The notes under the pieces are model-generated. The model had not been told where the DNA came from and did not search any database. It was given only the letters and a program-made list of their open reading frames with translations. The position numbers and the translations under genes were made by a program. Positions 1 through 6,077 of a stretch of 8,419 nt of DNA are shown here, in pieces. This stretch comes from Eubacteriales Family XIII. Incertae Sedis bacterium (GTDB lineage: Bacteria; Bacillota; Clostridia; Peptostreptococcales; Anaerovoracaceae): assembly GCA_031263875.1 (NCBI GenBank), contig JAISEX010000283.1, positions 1 to 8,419 on the forward strand, in the 5' to 3' direction. Each line of letters begins with the position of its first letter. Position 1 is the first letter of the stretch.

Positions 1-1
1 C

Positions 2-133
2 GAGCTTTCCACGCTCGTGCGCAATACCTGCCGCGTTCCGGGCGCAACCGGCGCACCCGACTTCGAGGTGCTCACCACGCCCTCGCCCACACAGCGCCGC
101 GCGCTCGATCTCATCGAACATATCCGATTGTAG
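2..133 (+). CDS. C-terminal tail of an unidentified protein, cut by the window edge
   Basis: An open frame enters from the left edge and ends at TAG 131-133, giving 43 residues that finish in ...RALDLIEHIRL. It is the only plausible plus-strand coding piece and converges with the minus-strand operon. The arginine- and proline-rich tail, and its position beside repeat debris, remind me of the C-terminal ends of DDE-type IS transposases. That is recall of a style, not a recognised motif: no catalytic residue is in view, and no terminal inverted repeat is visible downstream. Real coding status is likely but unproven, and the function is not assigned. Confidence 0.4.
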   Translation, partial: ELSTLVRNTCRVPGATGAPDFEVLTTPSPTQRRALDLIEHIRL

Positions 134-224
134 TCAGAAATCAGTACCTCCATTCCGTGGCAAAACCTTGCCGCTCAGGGAAAATCCGCTCGAGAGGCCG
201 GAGAACTTCGGGTTAATCGCACCT
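134..224. other. Short spacer with no recognisable feature
   Basis: Between the plus-strand stop and the first repeat I see no ORF, no convincing promoter and no hairpin followed by a T-run. If the upstream gene belongs to an insertion sequence, the IS end should lie here, but I could not pair it with anything in the window. Confidence 0.3.
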
Positions 225-476
225 GGAGGGCGAGGCACTAGAGCGTTTTTGATTCATTTACATATCCACGGATGCGAATAGTTTGATTCACGAACTGGGT
301 CCCGGCTTTCGCCGGGACGACGGCATTTTAGCGAAGATGGAAAAAAGCATCGTCATTCCGGCGAAAGCCGGAATCCATGAATTGTGTAAAGAATTAAACA
401 AAAAATGCACCAGCCTCGCCAAGCGGCGCGAGCATGATCATGCGCGTATCGGCGGGGTGGTACCCCGCCCTCCCGG
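225..476 (+). repeat. Repeat C1: palindromic element split by insertion of repeat A1
   Basis: The left fragment 225-238 (GGAGGGCGAGGCAC) and the right fragment from about 406 (ACCAGCCTCGCCAAGC) to 476 join into the same sequence that is continuous at 7434-7461 in copy C2. The right arm, 451-476, reads GGCGGGGTGG then TACCCCGCCCTCCCGG and is the reverse complement of the rejoined left arm. Each arm is itself palindromic (GGCGAGGC-ACCA-GCCTCGCC), so the intact element could fold into a branched hairpin. Element A1 occupies the missing position in the left arm. Confidence 0.8.
239..408 (+). repeat. Repeat A1: MITE-like palindromic element inserted in C1
   Basis: It begins TAGAGCGTTTTTGATT and contains two hairpins: GTCCCGGCTTTCGCCGGGAC, and ATTCCGGCGAAAGCCGGAAT (around 355-374). 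It is a diverged copy, roughly four-fifths identical by eye, of the inverse complement of 3298-3482. It lacks a 12-base stretch that A2 has, and its right end stops at ...CAAAAAATGC where A2 reads ...CAAAAAACGCTCTA, so the right terminus is altered or truncated. GCAC occurs on both sides (235-238 and 407-410), which could be a target duplication or chance. No transposase is encoded. Confidence 0.75.
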
Positions 477-513
477 CGGCCTGATTATTTCCGCATCGAT
501 CCGGAAATGGAAT

Positions 514-672
514 CAGAGCACGTTAACAAACGAATGCGCATAACGCATCGCATTCGTCATTGCGAGGCGCGCAGCGCCGTGGCAATCCAGACGGCCTCAT
601 GGATTGCCACGTCGCTTCGCTCCTCGCAATGACGGTATAAATAGTGGGGCATCATTAAATTAATCTGCTCTA
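514..672 (+). repeat. Repeat B1: MITE-like hairpin element ending in the adh stop codon
   Basis: The ends are (C)AGAGCACGTTAACAAA on the left and TTAAATTAATCTGCTCTA on the right, so the termini are short imperfect inverted repeats (TAGAGCA type). The interior 555-635 is a long hairpin of the CGTCATTGCGAGG...GTGGCAATCC type, with inner arms GGCAATCC 581-588 and GGATTGCC 601-608 around the loop AGACGGCCTCAT. A second copy in the same overall orientation lies at 3143-3299. The last three bases, CTA at 670-672, are the TAG stop of the dehydrogenase gene on the other strand. No T-run follows the hairpin, so it is not called a terminator. Confidence 0.8.
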
Positions 673-1734
673 ATGCATCCTTGGTGGGTAAATGGTATTA
701 CCGCAGACCATCACCTTGCAAAAATACTCCCGCCGCGATCGCATCATGTCCGCGGCGCGCGCCAGATCCGCGAGCGGGAAGCTGTGGGTAATCAGCGCTT
801 CAAGCCGGACATCACCGTTTTGCGCAGCCGCGATCGTTTCCGCCCAGTCGTTTTTCCCTCCGCGATAAAAGCCGGAATTCCAGGAACCATATATCCCAAG
901 CTGCTTTCGCAGGATCCTCTGATAAACGTCTTTCCCGATTCGCATATCCGCGCGGGGATTGCCTATGAGCGCGACCCGGCCACCCGCCCGCGCGGCCCGT
1001 ATGCAGTCCGTCACGGAGCGGACGTCGCCGACGGCCTCTACGCAGACGTCCGCGCCCGCGCCCCCCGTCAGCGCCGCTATCCGCTCCGCCGCGTCATGCT
1101 CCCGGATGTCGAGGAAATCGGCAAATCCGAGAAGGCGAGTCTTTTCCGCCTGCGCGGACTTCGTTCCGGCGAGAAACACCCTTTTCGCGCCGAGGACCCG
1201 CGCCCATTGGGCAGCGAGCAGCCCCACGGGCCCGGCGCCGAATATCGCGACACTCTCCATTTCCCGGACACCGAGCCGCCGGAGCGCGTGAAGCGCCACC
1301 GCCGCGGGCTCCAGCATTGCCCCCGCCTCGAATGACAAGCCTTCGGGCAACTCCATGAGGTTTTGAGCGGGCACGGCGACGTATTCGGCAAAGGCGCCGT
1401 CCCTGCGCGAACCGAGGTAGTCGTAGTCGGAACAGGTTTCGTATTGTTCCCGCAGGCAGGAATCGCAACGCATGCAGGGGATCAAGGGGAATACGCACAC
1501 CCGTTTGCCGATCAGACGGGAAAGGGCCTCCGGCGCGTCTGCCACGACACCCGCGAACTCATGGCCCGGGATGACGGGCAGGGTGTGCGCGCCGGTTTCG
1601 AAGATGCGCGGAATATCCGAACCGCAGATGCCGGCAGCCTCCACCTTCACCAGCACCTCGTCTCCACCAAGCCTTGGCACGGGCCTGTCTTCAAGGCGCA
1701 AATCGTTTATGCCGTGCAATACCCAGGCTTTCAT
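670..1734 (-). CDS. Zinc-dependent medium-chain alcohol/polyol-phosphate dehydrogenase (GatD/TarJ-like)
   Basis: This is a 354-residue NAD(P)-dependent medium-chain dehydrogenase. The GroES-like N-terminal half has catalytic-zinc residues C37 (GICGSD), H58-E59 (GHEF) and E142, and a full structural-zinc set C87, C90, C93 and C101. The Rossmann half has GAGPVG at 166-171. The run ICGSDIPRIFETGAH...GHEFAG and LGSRRDGAFAEYV strongly recall galactitol-1-phosphate 5-dehydrogenase (GatD). The TarJ ribulose-5-phosphate reductase is a related enzyme, and coupling to a TarI-like cytidylyltransferase and a pentulose-phosphate epimerase favours reduction of a ketose phosphate to an alditol phosphate. 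The ATG at 1734 overlaps the preceding TGA (ATGA), with GGGGAGGGG about 11 bases upstream. The frame stays open far upstream, but that part is a shadow of the cytidylyltransferase gene. The last residues (NTIYPPRMH) look like an extension ended by repeat B1. Family is certain; substrate is inferred. Confidence 0.92.
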   Translation of the reverse strand: MKAWVLHGINDLRLEDRPVPRLGGDEVLVKVEAAGICGSDIPRIFETGAHTLPVIPGHEFAGVVADAPEALSRLIGKRVCVFPLIPCMRCDSCLREQYETCSDYDYLGSRRDGAFAEYVAVPAQNLMELPEGLSFEAGAMLEPAAVALHALRRLGVREMESVAIFGAGPVGLLAAQWARVLGAKRVFLAGTKSAQAEKTRLLGFADFLDIREHDAAERIAALTGGAGADVCVEAVGDVRSVTDCIRAARAGGRVALIGNPRADMRIGKDVYQRILRKQLGIYGSWNSGFYRGGKNDWAETIAAAQNGDVRLEALITHSFPLADLARAADMMRSRREYFCKVMVCGNTIYPPRMH

Positions 1735-2444
1735 TGCGCCCCGTACCCCTCCCCTTTCTTCGCCAAGCGCTCGAAACGCTCCAAGTCCTCGATCGTCGTG
1801 ATCTTGAAGTTCCGCTCGTCGCCCGGAAAAAGGCCGACGTCCATCCCGAAGCGAAAAGCAAGCTCGCTGCTGCCACGCATGCCCGCCAATTCCGCGCGCG
1901 TCACGCTCCTGTGCGCGGCCAGATACTTTCCAAAGCGATAGCCTTCCGGCGTCTGCCCGATGTAGAGCCCATCCCTGTCCAGCAGGGCGGAAACCCGGCG
2001 TCCGTCCCCGCTTTGGTAGATTGTCTCGCGCACGCGCAGCGCGGGCGTCGCGCCGTCGCGGCGCCGGGCTTCCTCGATGCAAGCGAGAATGAGCGCCTCC
2101 GTAACCGCAGGCCTCACCGCATCGTGCACGAGCACGACGTCGTCCTCTTTCATCAGACATTCCATCGCGAGAAGACCCGCAAAGACGGACTCCTGCCTCG
2201 TTTCGCCGGGGTCCGCGAAACCGAGAAATTTCGCGACTCCTTCGCGCGCAAGCCATTCCCCGATCAGAGCGCGCCAGGCTTCCTCCGCGACGACGAGGAA
2301 GCCTCCGATCGCCGCGCAGTCCTGGAAGCGCCGCAGGGCGTAGGCGATCAGGGGTCTGCCCCTCACGGGATGAAATTGCTTGGGCACCGGGAGCCCGAGC
2401 ATCCGCTCTCCCCTTCCGCCCGCCAGGATCAAGGCCGCGTTCAT
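1731..2444 (-). CDS. IspD/TarI-family CTP:alditol-phosphate cytidylyltransferase
   Basis: This 237-residue protein is full length for the family. The N-terminal nucleotide-binding loop is LAGGRGERM (7-15) followed by PKQF (21-24). HDAVRP lies at 107-112, R157 precedes YIGQTPEGY, and NFKITTIEDL is at 212-221, with K214 matching the conserved substrate-site lysine. These are the landmarks of enzymes that join CTP to a polyol phosphate. IspD (2-C-methylerythritol 4-phosphate, isoprenoid synthesis) and TarI (ribitol 5-phosphate) share them. The five-residue spacing RM-LGLPV-PKQF and GQTP rather than AQTP resemble TarI as I recall it, and the neighbours are sugar-phosphate enzymes rather than ispF or other MEP genes, so a CDP-ribitol-type product is favoured. 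The ATG at 2444 overlaps the epimerase TGA (ATGA), indicating translational coupling. The cytidylyltransferase fold is secure; the exact polyol is inferred. Confidence 0.9.
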   Translation of the reverse strand: MNAALILAGGRGERMLGLPVPKQFHPVRGRPLIAYALRRFQDCAAIGGFLVVAEEAWRALIGEWLAREGVAKFLGFADPGETRQESVFAGLLAMECLMKEDDVVLVHDAVRPAVTEALILACIEEARRRDGATPALRVRETIYQSGDGRRVSALLDRDGLYIGQTPEGYRFGKYLAAHRSVTRAELAGMRGSSELAFRFGMDVGLFPGDERNFKITTIEDLERFERLAKKGEGYGAQ

Positions 2445-3100
2445 CCCGAAACGCACTCCCGCAATTCCGAAAGGATCTCCCCGTAGCTTCTTCCGTGCCC
2501 GAAGAGCGTCGCCGTCCCGAGCACGAAGCCGTTGACGCCCAGGGGCGCGAAGCTCTGAATCTTGTCCACCGTACAGGCGCCGTCCCAAAAGATCTCTATG
2601 CCGTATTCCTCCTTCATCGCAAGCAGCTTGCCGATCTTCCGGCCCACGTAGGGCAGGTATATCTGGCCCGCGTGCCCCGGGTTCACGCTCATCACGAGCA
2701 CGCGCTTCACGATGTGCAGCAGCTCGAGAACGCTCTCGACCGACGTGCCGGGGTTGATCGCGATACCCGGCGTGACACCGGCTTCGATGATCGTCTGCAG
2801 CGTCGTCGAGGGATGGTATTCCGATTCCGGATGCACGTAGAGCACGTCGACCCCGCTGTCGATGAAGATGTTGAGATGCCTCCGAGGTTCCTGCACCATC
2901 AGATGCGCTTCCACGCTCTTCTTCGTCGCCGTCCTGATGTAGCGCAGGTCGTGGATGCCCATGCCGAAATTCGGCACGAACGTGCCGTCCATGATATCGA
3001 CGTGAAAGGCATCGACGCCTCCGTCTTCCAGTTCCCGTATCTCTTGCTCCAGATGCGCGTAGTTCGCGCACATCATGGAGGCGGAAAACCGTATGCGCAT
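2441..3100 (-). CDS. Ribulose-phosphate 3-epimerase-like TIM-barrel protein
   Basis: This 219-residue protein is of usual length for the family. The known metal and catalytic ligands are present: S8 at the first strand, H33 and D35 (FHVDIMDGTFVPN), H66 (EAHLMV) and D173 (FWDG). The phosphate-binding and structural motifs are SVNPGHAGQ (138-146) and LGTATLF near the C-terminus. The family interconverts ribulose 5-phosphate and xylulose 5-phosphate, or related hexulose phosphates. It is more diverged than a housekeeping Rpe (SASMM for APSIL, FWDGAC for EVDGG). As the first gene of a three-gene operon it probably feeds a ketose phosphate to the dehydrogenase. An in-frame ATG at 3139 exists, but the start at 3100 is chosen because AAGGAGA sits 5 bases upstream and the protein then begins at the first beta strand. 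A related epimerase specificity, such as allulose 6-phosphate, cannot be excluded. Confidence 0.9.
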   Translation of the reverse strand: MRIRFSASMMCANYAHLEQEIRELEDGGVDAFHVDIMDGTFVPNFGMGIHDLRYIRTATKKSVEAHLMVQEPRRHLNIFIDSGVDVLYVHPESEYHPSTTLQTIIEAGVTPGIAINPGTSVESVLELLHIVKRVLVMSVNPGHAGQIYLPYVGRKIGKLLAMKEEYGIEIFWDGACTVDKIQSFAPLGVNGFVLGTATLFGHGRSYGEILSELRECVSG

Positions 3101-3105
3101 CTTGA

Positions 3106-3112
3106 TCTCCTT
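3106..3112 (-). promoter_or_regulatory. Ribosome binding site of the epimerase gene
   Basis: On the minus strand the sequence AAGGAGA lies 5 bases before the ATG at 3100. It decides that start over the in-frame ATG 39 bases upstream. No good -35/-10 pair was found between here and repeat B2. Confidence 0.8.
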
Positions 3113-3142
3113 CTCAATCCTTACCGCTCGCGGGTGCACAAT

Positions 3143-3299
3143 TAGAGCACGTTAACAAATAAACGCGCATAACGCCTGACACTCGTCATTGCCCGGGCTG
3201 CGCGACGCGGCAATCCATGAGGCCGTCTGGATTGCCACGTCGCTTCGCTCCTCGCAATGACGGCAGGAATAGTGGACATCATTAAATTAATCTGCTCTA
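3143..3299 (+). repeat. Repeat B2: second copy of the TAGAGCA hairpin element
   Basis: It runs TAGAGCACGTTAACAAA (3143) to TTAAATTAATCTGCTCTA (3299) in the same orientation as B1, with the ends and right hairpin arm nearly unchanged. The hairpin spans about 3184-3263. Inner arms GGCAATCC 3209-3216 and GGATTGCC 3229-3236 flank the loop ATGAGGCCGTCT, the exact reverse complement of the B1 loop. The left outer arm differs from B1 (GCCCGGGCTGCGCGACGC). It lies just upstream of the epimerase gene and shares its terminal TA with repeat A2. Confidence 0.82.
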
Positions 3300-3482
3300 G
3301 AGCGTTTTTTGGTTAATTAGTTACACAATTCGAAGCGTGTTCCTGGATTCCGGCCTCCGCCGGAATGACGGTGTTTTTCTATCTTCACCAAAACACCGTC
3401 GTCTCGGCGAAAGACGGGACCCGGTTCGTAGGTCAAACTATTTCGCATCCGTGGAATAGGTAAATAAATCAAAAGCGCTCTA
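3298..3482 (-). repeat. Repeat A2: complete TAGAGCG...CGCTCTA element, opposite orientation to A1
   Basis: It starts TAGAGCGTTTTTTGGTTAATTAG and ends ATAAATCAAAAGCGCTCTA, giving imperfect terminal inverted repeats bounded by TA on each side. Inside are hairpins around GGATTCCGGCCTCCGCCGGAATGACGG (about 3345-3372) and CGTCGTCTCGGCGAAAGACGGGACCC. At 185 bases without an ORF it fits a non-autonomous miniature element. TA-bounded ends are typical of IS630/Tc1-mariner transposition, which is inference. It abuts B2 directly, with TA 3298-3299 shared. Confidence 0.8.
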
Positions 3483-3795
3483 AAAGTGGAGAGGAACCCT
3501 CTTTCAGACGAAGCGCAGGCGCTTGCTTTCCCCTCCCCCGCTCGGCGGGGGAGGGTGCCCCGGCAGGGGAGAGGGCGCCGTTCACTCCGGCAAAGCCGCA
3601 AACCAAAGTATCCGTCGCTTCGCTCCGCAGGGATGGACTCCCTCTCCCGGCCTTCGGCCACCCTCTCCCCCCAAGGGGGCGAGGGGAAAAAAATGGGGCC
3701 TCCGGCCAGGGAAGGGAACTCCCTAGAAGCCCGACCGTACAGTGAAATCCTCCACCTCCTCGGAGGAGAAATGCAATATCTCATTGACTTCCAAA
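3483..3795. repeat. Gene-free stretch with repeat D (C-rich double hairpin)
   Basis: This stretch lies downstream of the decarboxylase stop and holds no credible gene. Its main content is repeat D, about 3530-3687. The left hairpin is CCCTCCCCCGC-TC-GGCGGGGGAGGG (3531-3555). The central part reads CTCCCGGCCTTCGGCCACC, and the right hairpin CCCTCTCCCCCC-AA-GGGGGCGAGGGG is at 3661-3686. This pattern resembles dispersed repeats seen in many GC-rich genomes. A small stem CCTCC-TC-GGAGG lies at 3755-3766, about 30 bases past the decarboxylase stop. It has no T-run in the direction of transcription, so it is not called a terminator. Confidence 0.6.
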
Positions 3796-4740
3796 TCACG
3801 TCTCCCATGCTCCCATCGCCTCGAAATACGCGATGGTTTTCCTGAGCCCTTCCTCGAGCCGCACCACAGGTTCCCAGCCGAGGGTCCTTTTCGCGAGGCC
3901 GATATCCGGCCTGCGCCGCTTCGGATCGTCCTCGGGCTGGGGCAGGAAGACGATCCTGGAGCGGCTCCCCGTAAGCTCGATCACCTTCTTTGCAAGCTCG
4001 ATAACGGTAAATTCCTCGGGATTTCCCATGTTTACGGGACCTGTGAAATCCTCGGGGCTCTCCATCAACCGCAGCATGCCTTCCACCAAGTCGTCTATAT
4101 AGCAGAAGCTCCTCGTCTGCGTGCCGTTGCCGCTGACGGTAAGATCCTTCCCTTTGAGCGCCTGAACGATGAAATTGGACACGACGCGCCCGTCGTTCGG
4201 ATCCATGTGGGGTCCGTAGGTGTTGAAGATCCGCACGACCTTTATATCGACGTTGTTCTGCCTGTGATAATCGAAGAACAGCGTTTCGGCGACGCGTTTC
4301 CCCTCGTCGTAACAGGAACGGATACCGATCGGATTCACGTTGCCCCAATAGTCCTCCGTCTGCGGGTGAACACCGGGGTCACCATAAACCTCGCTCGTGC
4401 TGGCCTGCAGAATGCGCGCCTTGACGCGCCGCGCGAGGCCGAGCATGTTTATGGAGCCGAGCACGTTGGCCTTTATCGTTTTTATAGAGTTATATTGATA
4501 CGCGGGCGGACTGGCGGGACAGGCCAGGTTGTAAATCCTGTCCGCTTCGACGTACAGCGGCAGGGTTATATCATGGCGGATAAACTCAAAGCCGGGACTC
4601 GCGAATAACCCGCGAATATTCGCTTTCCGCCCCGTGAACAGATTATCGATGCAGATAACCTCGTCGCCCTCGTCGAGCAGACGCTTGCACAAATGCGAGC
4701 CGATAAATCCCGCGCCGCCCGTCACCATTATCCGGCTCAC
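3796..4740 (-). CDS. uxs: UDP-glucuronate decarboxylase (UDP-xylose synthase)
   Basis: This 314-residue extended short-chain dehydrogenase/reductase converts UDP-glucuronate to UDP-xylose using bound NAD. The Rossmann motif TGGAGFIG is at 7-14. The signature [34 protein letters not shown] spans 114-149 and includes catalytic Y144 and K148 (YxxxK) and the family glutamate E117. The later motif [16 protein letters not shown] is also typical of this decarboxylase and separates it from dTDP-glucose dehydratases and GalE. The start is the GTG at 4740, whose GTGA overlaps the ugd TGA and which has AGGAG 7 bases upstream. An upstream extension reading into the ugd gene is a shadow. Substrate would come directly from the adjacent ugd product. 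Length and motifs are intact. Confidence 0.95.
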   Translation of the reverse strand: MSRIMVTGGAGFIGSHLCKRLLDEGDEVICIDNLFTGRKANIRGLFASPGFEFIRHDITLPLYVEADRIYNLACPASPPAYQYNSIKTIKANVLGSINMLGLARRVKARILQASTSEVYGDPGVHPQTEDYWGNVNPIGIRSCYDEGKRVAETLFFDYHRQNNVDIKVVRIFNTYGPHMDPNDGRVVSNFIVQALKGKDLTVSGNGTQTRSFCYIDDLVEGMLRLMESPEDFTGPVNMGNPEEFTVIELAKKVIELTGSRSRIVFLPQPEDDPKRRRPDIGLAKRTLGWEPVVRLEEGLRKTIAYFEAMGAWET

Positions 4741-6065
4741 CTTTTCACTCCTATCTGGTGGTACTCGATCCCGATTTTGTCGAGTAGCTTCGCGTCGTAC
4801 TGATTGCGTCCATCGAAGATCACCGGGATTTTCAGCCTTTTTTTGATTTCGTAAAAATCGGGACTCCTGAATTCTTTCCACTCGGTCACGAGAATCATCG
4901 CGTCCGAATTCCTGAGCGTGTCGTACTTGCTATCGCAATAATCGATGTTCGGAAGGTCTTTGAGATAGCGGTTCTTCGCTTCATCGGCAGCTTTCGGATC
5001 GTAAGCCGCAACCGTGGCGCCGGCTTCAACCAGGTCGCGAATGATTGTAATGGCCGAGGATTCACGCATATCATCGGTATCCGGCTTGAACGCGAGCCCC
5101 CAGACGGCGAATTTTCTGCCGATGAGATCGTTGCCAAACTTCGCCTTGACCTTGTTTCCGATGACGTGCTTTTGCCGGTCATTGACGGATGTCACAGATT
5201 TCAGCAAATCCGCGGAAAATCCGTGGTGCTCCGCCGTTTTGATCAAGGCTTCGACATCTTTTGGGAAACAGCTGCCGCCGTAACCGCAACCCGGGTAGAT
5301 GAACGAATAACCGATACGGCTGTCGCTGCCGATTCCGAGCCGCACCTTGTTCACGTCCGCGCCCACGCGTTCGCAAATCCCAGCAATCTCGTTCATAAAC
5401 GAGATCTTTGCGGCGAGCATGGCGTTCGCGGCGTATTTCGTCATCTCCGCGCTCGCGATGTCCATAATGAGAAAATTGCCCGTGTTGCGCACATACGGTT
5501 CGTACACGGTTCTCAGCAATTCGGCGGCGCGTTCGCTGTCCGCGCCGATAACGACGCGATCGGGCCGCATACAATCGGTTATCGCCGCGCCCTCTTTCAG
5601 AAACTCGGGATTCGACGCAACGTCAAACTCGATCGAAACGCCGCGCCTGTCAAGTTCGGCCCGGATCGCCGCTCTGACCTTGTCCGCCGTTCCGACGGGA
5701 ACGGTGGACTTGTCCACGACGCACAGGTATTTGTCGATGTTTTGCCCGATTTCTTTCGCGACGGCAAGCACATACCGCAAATCCGCGCCCCCGTCCTTGT
5801 CCATGGGCGTCCCGACGGCGATGAAGCAGAGTTCGCTGTCTTTTATCGCTTCGGGCAGCGAGGTCGTGAACTTCAGCCTGCCGCAAGCAGCGTTGGCCGC
5901 AACCATGGCCGAAAGCCCCGGCTCATAGATCGGGATAATGCCGCTTTTCAGGCTTTCTATTTTATTTTCGTCCGCGTCGACGCAGTATACGTCGTTGCCC
6001 ATTTCGGAAAAGCACGCGCCCGTGACAAGTCCGACGTAACCTGTACCGATTACCGCTATGCGCAT
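4737..6065 (-). CDS. ugd: UDP-glucose 6-dehydrogenase
   Basis: This 442-residue enzyme oxidises UDP-glucose to UDP-glucuronate with two NAD. The N-terminal Rossmann motif is GTGYVG (7-12). [22 protein letters not shown] (118-126) and SNPEFLKEG (151-159) follow. The active-site lysine is K210 (MTKYAANA), and the catalytic cysteine is C266 in [10 protein letters not shown]. The C-terminal UDP-binding domain contains [16 protein letters not shown]. All catalytic residues are present and length is normal for the bacterial single-domain-pair form. It starts 12 bases after the DUF4422 gene stop, and its stop overlaps the uxs start, so ugd and uxs are coupled as a UDP-glucose to UDP-xylose module. 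G+C is lower than in the left operon (34/60 on line 5281-5340). Confidence 0.97.
   Translation of the reverse strand: MRIAVIGTGYVGLVTGACFSEMGNDVYCVDADENKIESLKSGIIPIYEPGLSAMVAANAACGRLKFTTSLPEAIKDSELCFIAVGTPMDKDGGADLRYVLAVAKEIGQNIDKYLCVVDKSTVPVGTADKVRAAIRAELDRRGVSIEFDVASNPEFLKEGAAITDCMRPDRVVIGADSERAAELLRTVYEPYVRNTGNFLIMDIASAEMTKYAANAMLAAKISFMNEIAGICERVGADVNKVRLGIGSDSRIGYSFIYPGCGYGGSCFPKDVEALIKTAEHHGFSADLLKSVTSVNDRQKHVIGNKVKAKFGNDLIGRKFAVWGLAFKPDTDDMRESSAITIIRDLVEAGATVAAYDPKAADEAKNRYLKDLPNIDYCDSKYDTLRNSDAMILVTEWKEFRSPDFYEIKKRLKIPVIFDGRNQYDAKLLDKIGIEYHQIGVKR
4748..4752 (-). promoter_or_regulatory. Ribosome binding site fixing the GTG start of uxs
   Basis: AGGAG on the minus strand lies 7 bases before the GTG at 4740 and inside the last codons of ugd. 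Together with the GTGA overlap it selects this start over the in-frame ATG four codons later, which would begin directly at [10 protein letters not shown]. Confidence 0.75.
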
Positions 6066-6068
6066 ATA

Positions 6069-6077
6069 ATCACCTCT
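6069..6077 (-). promoter_or_regulatory. Ribosome binding site of ugd
   Basis: AGAGGTGAT on the minus strand precedes the ATG at 6065 and starts immediately after the TAA of the DUF4422 gene. This strong site supports the ATG start and cotranscription of the two genes. Confidence 0.75.

Noticed and set aside
488..507. Near-perfect 20-base palindrome TTTCCG-CATCGATC-CGGAAA between C1 and B1
   Set aside because: It is a single occurrence with one mismatched pair and no gene start nearby to regulate; it could be chance or an element edge.
283..543. 86-residue plus-strand ORF
   Set aside because: It lies wholly in repeats A1 and C1 and the start of B1, with no Shine-Dalgarno site and repeat-derived residues.
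225..672. CRISPR array
   Set aside because: The repeats are few, long and of different families, with no regular spacers and no cas genes.
1735..2256. Long N-terminal extension of the dehydrogenase frame
   Set aside because: It is the cytidylyltransferase gene read in another frame; the ATG at 1734 gives the family's normal N-terminus and overlaps the upstream stop.
1731..2444. Calling the cytidylyltransferase a housekeeping IspD of the MEP pathway
   Set aside because: The motifs do not exclude it, but the tight coupling to an Rpe-like epimerase and a polyol dehydrogenase, and no MEP gene nearby, make a sugar-alcohol role more likely.
2445..3071. Long N-terminal extension of the cytidylyltransferase frame
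   Set aside because: It overlies the epimerase gene out of frame; the ATG at 2444 begins directly at the LAGGRGERM domain.
3101..3299. Promoter inside repeat B2 driving the epimerase operon
   Set aside because: AT-rich TTGTTA- and TAAT-like pieces are present, but no -35/-10 pair with acceptable spacing was found.
3661..3694. GC-rich stem next to a run of seven A as a terminator for uxs
   Set aside because: Read on the minus strand, the T-run comes before the stem rather than after it, and the plus strand has A not T after it; the stem is part of repeat D.
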